Shown here in pieces: positions 9,101-13,197 of a stretch of DNA of 13,197 nucleotides. This DNA is from Ochromonadaceae sp. CCMP2298. Taxonomy: Eukaryota > Sar > Synurophyceae > Ochromonadales > Ochromonadaceae. Positions within the stretch are counted from its first letter, which is position 1. Each line of letters starts with the position of its first letter. Location: contig MU633892.1 of the NCBI GenBank assembly GCA_026770595.1, positions 7,161 through 20,357 of the forward strand, in the 5' to 3' direction. Made by a program: the position numbers and the translations under genes. A model generated the notes under the pieces. The model had not been told where the DNA came from. It saw only the letters and a list, made by a program, of their open reading frames with translations, and ran no database searches.

Positions 9101-10359
9101 AGCAGTTCCTGCAGTGCTACTGCTGCCTTCTCCGCAAGCGCTCGCGTGTCCACCTCATCCCCTGCTGCTTCCTCCCACTCCCCCCGCTGCCCCAGCACCC
9201 TTAGCCGCATCATGGCGGCGGCCAGACAGTGCACCCGTAGAGACAGCAGCTCCCCAGGCAGTTCCCCTGTTCCCCTTCCAGGTGTCCCAGGTTCCCCGAA
9301 AGATAGCACCTCCTGTGCCTCTGCGCATATCGCATCCACGGCCTGCAGACAAGCCGCCACCTCCCCGGGAGTAGCGCGCAGCAAGACCTGTCTGTGGGCC
9401 TTCAGCAGGCGTGCGTAGTGCAGTGGGCTCTGGTGCCACAGCTGCCTCGTAACTGCGCTCTGCACTGACGTCAGCAGCGCCAGGGAAGCACTCTGTCTAT
9501 CCGCCCCTGCCCCCCCCCCACCCCCCGCATCCACCGATATACTTCCCAACCCCGCTGTACTAGCGGAGCCCATTTTGTCCAGCAATTGCTCCAAACCCAC
9601 TCGGGAGGTGACGTGGCCCGCGGCAGTCATGCGCACCCACAACTGCGCCGCGCCCTCCCCACAGCCCCTGCGGAACAGCCCCGCAATCGTGTAGCTGAGC
9701 AGCTTCTCCAGGGGACCCTCTTGGGGACGGGACCGCGCCGCCTGCGCCTCCGCCTGTGCGCCCCGCCTGCTGCTGCTGTCTCGCCTTTGGTTTTTTGTTC
9801 TTGCATCTGCATCACCTACATCTGCACCTGCATACATACGCTCGGTGTTCTCCCTGCACATGTGAATCAGCAGCTCTGCCCTTAGCACCTCCTGCCGCGC
9901 ACACAAGACCCCCGCCGTGCCCATGTAGTAGGTCAGGGGCACCCGTATGTGAAGGGAATCTAGGGACCGCAGGGCGTCCAGAAGTTGGTCTGCGTTGGCG
10001 GTGCCGGGGATTCGCAGTTGCAAGTCTAGCGTGCGCAGAGCGGTGAGCACCTGCTCACGACGGTCGGGGACGCCACTGGCGCTGCTACTGGCACCGCCAC
10101 TGCCGCCACCACCACTGGCACTGCTGCGGGTGCTGGCTGCGCTGCTGACGCTGTAGCTGTAGCCGCTCCCACCCTTGCGACCACTATCAACGCTACTGGT
10201 ACTACTGCTGGTGATGCTGGTGCTGGGAATGTTGGTGTCGCTGCTGGTGCTGAAACCGCGAACGACGCTTACACGACAGCCGATAGCCTTGCTGGCCGGC
10301 AGCCCGCTCGCACGCAGTCTCCGCAGCATCGCCCCCGTTCTTGCACTGCTGCTGATCAT
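6106..10359 (-). CDS. Large mitochondrial PPR-like helical-repeat protein
   Basis: A single uninterrupted frame of 1417 residues, with ATG at 10359 and TGA at 6106-6108. A longer version would need a TTG start ten codons upstream. The N terminus is Arg/Ser/Ala-rich with no acid before the motif RGFSTSS near residue 40, a classic mitochondrial presequence. Pentatricopeptide-like helical pairs are clearest at about residues 1113-1250, for example REERALQLLQTAELYGVVPT, GDRTEALDLIQDLHNQHQVR and GDVPEARRVAAMIGQM. A further region at about 950-1000 includes FPALKLFRQLRRTGG. PPR proteins bind organelle RNA and act in its processing, stability or translation; the target here is unknown. Helical segments are separated by long low-complexity inserts: Ser/Asn near 560-580, Ala/Ser then Gly/Val near 705-776, and Pro/Ala/Ser near 1260-1330. 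The C-terminal tail ends RRFIRHGFSLK. I am confident of the gene and transit peptide, and fairly confident of the PPR class. Confidence 0.82.
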   Translation of the reverse strand: MISSSARTGAMLRRLRASGLPASKAIGCRVSVVRGFSTSSDTNIPSTSITSSSTSSVDSGRKGGSGYSYSVSSAASTRSSASGGGGSGGASSSASGVPDRREQVLTALRTLDLQLRIPGTANADQLLDALRSLDSLHIRVPLTYYMGTAGVLCARQEVLRAELLIHMCRENTERMYAGADVGDADARTKNQRRDSSSRRGAQAEAQAARSRPQEGPLEKLLSYTIAGLFRRGCGEGAAQLWVRMTAAGHVTSRVGLEQLLDKMGSASTAGLGSISVDAGGGGGAGADRQSASLALLTSVQSAVTRQLWHQSPLHYARLLKAHRQVLLRATPGEVAACLQAVDAICAEAQEVLSFGEPGTPGRGTGELPGELLSLRVHCLAAAMMRLRVLGQRGEWEEAAGDEVDTRALAEKAAVALQELLTSAPAPFASASASGSDSGTWSGSETGTLSALTESIRSLARACTPEVGAGELEAGLGAELETGKGGLSTLSSGYAAGVGAGGAYAYREVPRAFSEAMGGGRRAQAMLLCELARAGQGAEALLILDRVLRAEGDGGGRAGDDCSAINASNSSNTNSNSSSNSTDISSSSSGPFSSPSSPAYFASVLGRSLKHSQTLRSEVVAALAQQTALGKHLHLHPHTQTQSFTGSASEPPALPMGAGLGGLVDAGSPGFGLGLFSALRHRDAYLLSKGKWAGALLCEVLRSSVVLDAASASASGSAAGASAAAAFAASAASTAAFVSAASAAASTTSARAGLGTVGGTGAVTGAGVGTGVGAGTDVAVYAELGRVFAQVQGLAYTHQAKPGAALYAAYVDAVTANMAASHTSSISTTITPISWQSGLAACQLLLDTAEEGVASSPLVTEALVRLLCGGETDAGVAPPDAVLRAVELVRAAGAARRGAVTPQALCCLLDAAAKSLDDAMLGQLLSLVETVIPVSSSSATSSSSPSSPASVAAWHTQLLKSRIYAHARVREGFPALKLFRQLRRTGGAADARLYRWLLNGLHQAAPNTEGEWMVAKDPDATVDYLLREMRRDGLKVDAEVLALCLRLFTKAAQIAHKQGGYSQVMGRMEGFVKAQVRGWDGGEGDGSGDGGDGRGKSVGGGGIGRVDVVMSEPILRELIKANCIVGREERALQLLQTAELYGVVPTAACYEPVIYLYSAVKGLHSVADDVLTQMVNRRIPLSEGIIFPLVLGHLKYGDRTEALDLIQDLHNQHQVRPTPSLWVLLLEASLEVGDVPEARRVAAMIGQMYSVGERGALVGPALPPAPTPAPAPSSSTSGSKDPTISPPVFKTLDPSDPLAVPDFEQAVMSSTDSASDSASTSDPTDPTVPISITAEQQQLNARTETLRRRNASALAYWAPISETDEGQELGQGGKGGLGGGLPRGYQLKMGVPLGQRERGALSEQALGRRFIRHGFSLK

Positions 10360-11153
10360 CTGAGCTTTTGGGCCGATCCTTCCGCGCAAGAGCTTCCGGT
10401 CCTCTGCGCAGGCTCTGGCTTCTAGATCCTACGGTCGGTAGAGTCCAGTGCCCAGTGTCCAGCCTAGCTGAGAGCCCCACCCACTTCGCCTCTGCGAAGG
10501 TACTCCACTTCCACCTGGAGAGCGTCAGGGGCCTCAGAAAGGCGGCTCGATCGTGAAGAGTGATCTAGAGCTGAAACGCCCCTCTCCTCTCGGGTCTGCG
10601 CTCCTCCTGTCCTGCTTGGACTGCTCTCGTTTCGCTCACCAGGCCAAAACCCCGAAAACTTAACCCTCTCCAGGCCAAAACTCATTAACTCTTAAGTTAC
10701 CAGCTGTTTGTGTCATTGGAAGTCTAGGCGTGGTTCTTATATGCCATAAAGCTCATGTCATGCACGTGCGTATATTATTTAATGTATGATTTGTGGTGGG
10801 TATCATTTGGTATGCGGTATATGGTACGCGGAATTGTGTTTGTTGTGTAGAATATAGTATTTCAGGCGATTTGAAGCATCAGCGCGAGCGCCAATGGTTC
10901 TACACAAGTGAGTGAAGCAGCCGTCTTCTGAGCAGACTAACAATGTAGGATAATGCGGGTGTCAGCTTGTAAGGCAATGCCGGTGACCGCTCCTCCGCTC
11001 CTGCGCTGCGCCGTCCGAAAGCTGAGACTGGCATCCTCCAGCAACAATAAACAATAAACATGTAATAATCACAATCCAGTCGTTAAACAGTTAAATGACT
11101 GGGTGCAACCTCCACCCCGCTAATCCACCCCCTATATGCGTACAATTATGAGT
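10360..11153. other. Intergenic region between PPR-like gene and RPL26
   Basis: Both flanking genes are on the minus strand, so the left part should hold the promoter and leader of the PPR-like gene and the right part the 3' untranslated region of RPL26. The part from about 10680 to 10880 is AT-rich with several short GGTAT/GGTAC motifs (10790-10835). AATAAACAATAAACA at 11045-11059 is on the plus strand; its complement reads TGTTTATTGTTTATT on the transcribed strand. I found no tRNA or other RNA gene by eye. Confidence 0.5.
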
Positions 11154-11793
11154 TTAATCGACAAGCGTCGAAGTGACATCGCCCTTGCTCTGTCCGATCT
11201 TGGCGCGGTTCTTTCTATCAAGGATGGCCTTGCGAGACTTGTCCATCTTAACCTTTGTGATCTCGACGTTCGAGGCGTCAATGCCCACGTGGATGGTCTG
11301 ACCGTTAGCCTTATCCCTGGTGCAGCGCTCGACGTGCACGACGTACTTCTTGCGGTAGCACTGCACGATCTTGCCCTCCTTGCCCTTGAACCCACCGCGC
11401 AGCACGCGCACCTCGTCGTCCTTCCTCAAAGGCAGAGAGCGAACCTGTGGAGCGAGAGTTATAAAACATTAAATCATGTGAATTAAATGCGGGTTAAATA
11501 CGCAGAGGAATAGGGCGCCCTGGGAGCTGTGGTTGGAGTATTACTCACGTGGTGTCTCATGAAAAGCTCCTTGGAAAGAGGAGCGGCCATCCTGGCTCTG
11601 CGCTCCACAGAGGAAGCACCGAAGTGCGCCTTCCTCATCTTTCTCCTGCTGGAGGTCTTGTTTGCGTTAAGCTTCGCCACTGTAGAGTACAAAAGAGGGG
11701 GGAGGGAAATGTGAGCAACGCCATCTCGCGACAAGGAAGACGAGAGAGACGCTGAATCCAGCGCCAGGCTCCCGCGCGTTAAGCAATCTTACT
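11154..11793 (-). CDS. RPL26: 60S ribosomal protein L26 (uL24)
   Basis: Three exons on the minus strand: the A of the start codon at 11793, then 11679-11549, then 11444-11154 with TAA as stop. Introns are 113 nt (11792-11680, GTAAGA...CTACAG) and 104 nt (11548-11445, GTGAGT...CCACAG). The joined product is 140 residues, close to the usual 130-145 for eukaryotic L26. Diagnostic stretches are [11 protein letters not shown], the APLSKEL segment, [20 protein letters not shown] (the KOW motif), and [20 protein letters not shown]. The protein is a large-subunit component near the polypeptide exit tunnel. The first intron splits the ATG (A|TG), so the first exon is almost all 5' leader. If that intron is not removed, the next in-frame ATG is 18 codons further on. 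Assignment is certain; the exact leader start is not known. Confidence 0.95.
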
Positions 11794-12303
11794 TTTCCTG
11801 TGTGATTCCGCTGGGTGGATTTACCGGCTGCGATGTGGATGAATGGTAGATCTACTCGCTCGCGCAGGTTTGGGGAGAAGACTCGCTCTTTTGCAAGGGC
11901 TTGGGCTGTGGTGGATGGGGTGAAATCTCCTGTGCCACAAAAATGCGCCTCTCTCCAGCACGTCGGACGGTTTTCGGTGCCCAAATCATGAAACACCGCC
12001 ATAGCCACGAAAAACATTTGGAGGGGAATCACCAAATGTCCCCCCTTTCTTGGAGGGGAATAGGGGAACTTCCACGGTTTGTGGAAAAGGAAAAAAAAAG
12101 ATCGTGCTCCAGTGGAAAGGAAAATACACATTTAAAATTTATCAACAAAAAAGCAATGCACTTGAGACCTGAGAACTCAAACCCAGTACTTGAGAACAGG
12201 CTTCTTAAGGCCTCTATGGACACCTGTAAACTTGCCTGTAATAGAGTAACAGAACTTGCCTTCATATGTACACCTTGTATGGAATAAAAGACAAAGTTGG
12301 GGT
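11794..12303. other. RPL26 leader/promoter and antenna-gene 3' region
   Basis: Between two co-oriented minus-strand genes. The left part must contain the RPL26 leader and core promoter; no TATA box stands out upstream of 11793 on the minus strand, though a CT-rich, CGAG-containing stretch (11850-11890) is present. The right part should be the 3' untranslated region of the antenna gene. It also holds the hairpin and paired direct repeat described separately. Plus-strand frames here show no recognisable product. Confidence 0.5.
12014..12061. promoter_or_regulatory. Hairpin plus 12-bp direct repeat upstream of RPL26
   Basis: A perfect 8-bp inverted repeat, ACATTTGG (12014-12021) and CCAAATGT (12032-12039), flanks a 10-nt loop. 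The 12-mer TTGGAGGGGAAT occurs at 12018-12029 and again at 12050-12061, 32 bp apart, about three helical turns. It lies 220-270 bp upstream of the RPL26 start codon and about 240 bp past the antenna-gene stop. It could be a transcription-factor site pair or an RNA hairpin near a 3' end. The repeats are seen directly; the function is inferred. Confidence 0.35.
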
Positions 12304-13197
12304 TCACTGCCCACCCAGCATCAGCTTGTTCACAAAGTCGAACGGGTTCGGTATCCCCCCCTCCACAGGCCCAAACCCTCCCAGATCGCCCATACCCCCC
12401 GGATCCCCTGCCCCCACTACCACTGCATCTCCACCTAGCCAGTCCGCCAGAGCCTGCATAGAAGGCACTCCTGTTAGGTACTCCTGGACTATTAAACCCG
12501 CCATTGCCATCATCGCCAGACGGCCGTTGTTGAGCTCGGCCTCTTGGATGAAGCGGCGGTCTATGGCGTTGCGGGGGAGCAGGTTTAGGGGGTCGAATTT
12601 GTAGTCCCCGTTCTCGTAGTCCTGTAGAGGGTAGAAAGGATAAGGGGGAGGGGGTTGGAGAGGGTTAGGGGGGGGGTGGATAATTCACAATGGAAAGCGT
12701 GATAAAGGGTAAGCAGCAGGCAGCAGGACCTTGCCGATACACCCTCCCTTACTCTATCCCCTAGTCCTGCTCTATCCCTTACATCCTTCAGTACTCTATC
12801 CCTACACCCCTCTTGCTCTAGCTCACACTCCACACGCCAAACTGCCCACTGTCCACTGTCCACTCCACACCGCCCTCTGTCCACTCACCTCTCTCAAGTT
12901 GCCGATGCCTATGTTATGGTCGAACTGGTGCTTATACTCGGCCCGACCCCATCGTGTCCAGTTGGTCAGAAACGCCCGCACCTCCCCCGCAGCCAGCGCC
13001 GCACAGATCAGCCAGTAGTCAAACCCGGGGAATGTGAGACCCGTTCCGCCTGCAACACCCGCAAATGCATCTGCATCTGCGACGGTAGTCGCAGTGGCAG
13101 TGGCCACAGCACCTACATCGGCAACGGCACCTGCTACTACACCTGCCTCCCCCCCCAGCCCCACCAGCCCCCCCAGACTCCCCAGATCCCCCAGATC
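12304..13197 (-). CDS. LHC-superfamily chlorophyll-binding protein, C-terminal part (RedCAP-like?)
   Basis: Two exons, 13197 (window edge) to 12889 and 12621-12304, joined in phase 0 across a 267-nt intron (GTGAGT...CTACAG); the stop is TGA at 12304-12306. The last exon holds the third LHC helix, ELNNGRLAMMAMAGLIVQEY. Its E-x2-N-G-R core supplies the usual chlorophyll ligands and the inter-helix ion pair. Upstream is FDPLNL, as in many antenna proteins. The first exon holds a probable second helix (FDYWLICAALAAGEVRAFL) followed by WTRWGRAEYKHQFDHNIG. That long charged linker is unlike common fucoxanthin-chlorophyll proteins and may indicate the RedCAP family (tentative). Before it is an Ala/Val/Asp/Gly-rich stretch of about 45 residues. 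The C-terminal extension past helix 3 is Gly-rich. The plastid-targeting N terminus and first helix lie outside the window. Confidence 0.85.
12622..12888 (-). other. Intron of the antenna gene
   Basis: A 267-nt intron with donor GAG|GTGAGT and acceptor CTCTACAG|GAC. Near the donor the plus strand shows a CACTGTC-rich patch (12847-12865). The rest is pyrimidine-rich on the plus strand, with a G-run block near 12640-12680. No RNA gene is apparent inside it. Confidence 0.8.

Noticed and set aside
8612-9418. 268-codon plus-strand frame opposite the PPR-like gene
   Set aside because: Its composition is a mirror of the low-complexity and G-rich sense strand. The minus frame is longer, starts with a transit peptide and contains repeat motifs.

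Overview
The window looks like nuclear DNA of a photosynthetic eukaryote, most likely an alga with a red-lineage (secondary) plastid. Three things support this. RPL26 is interrupted by two GT-AG introns. The protein at the right edge ends in an LHC-superfamily third helix with the red-lineage style ELNNGRLAM motif. A very long PPR-like protein carries a textbook mitochondrial transit peptide. I cannot name the species from sequence alone.

Layout, left to right. (1) 27-2426 (+): a low-complexity-rich protein with two C-x2-C-x11-H-x3-C zinc knuckles, the signature of the ZC2HC1/FAM164 family. (2) 2811 to about 4809 (-): a multi-exon gene I do not recognise. I reconstructed it from splice signals and codon phase. 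Its last exon is largely a hexanucleotide tandem array that stays in frame as Ser-Thr/Tyr-Thr dipeptides. It has an in-frame TGA and one exon junction whose phase does not match, so it is either decaying or hit by assembly errors or mini-introns. (3) 4845-5502 (+): a small ORF, short direct repeats, and an ORF carrying the RuvC-III motif of TnpB/Fanzor RNA-guided nucleases. This is probably a remnant of a mobile element. (4) 6106-10359 (-): a 1417-residue, single-exon PPR/helical-repeat protein predicted to be mitochondrial. (5) 11154-11793 (-): RPL26 (uL24), complete, with an intron that splits the start codon. (6) 12304-13197 (-): the C-terminal two exons of an LHC-family antenna protein, running off the right edge.

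The genes do not form an operon or an obvious pathway: a zinc-finger protein, an unknown protein, a mitochondrial RNA-binding type protein, a cytosolic ribosomal protein and a plastid antenna protein. What they share is a local habit. Sense strands are G-rich, simple-sequence tracts have expanded inside coding regions of several unrelated genes, and the introns I could define are short (75 to 267 nt). The most interesting stretch is 2811-5502, which holds the unidentified gene with the repeat-encoded tail and the Fanzor-like fragment.
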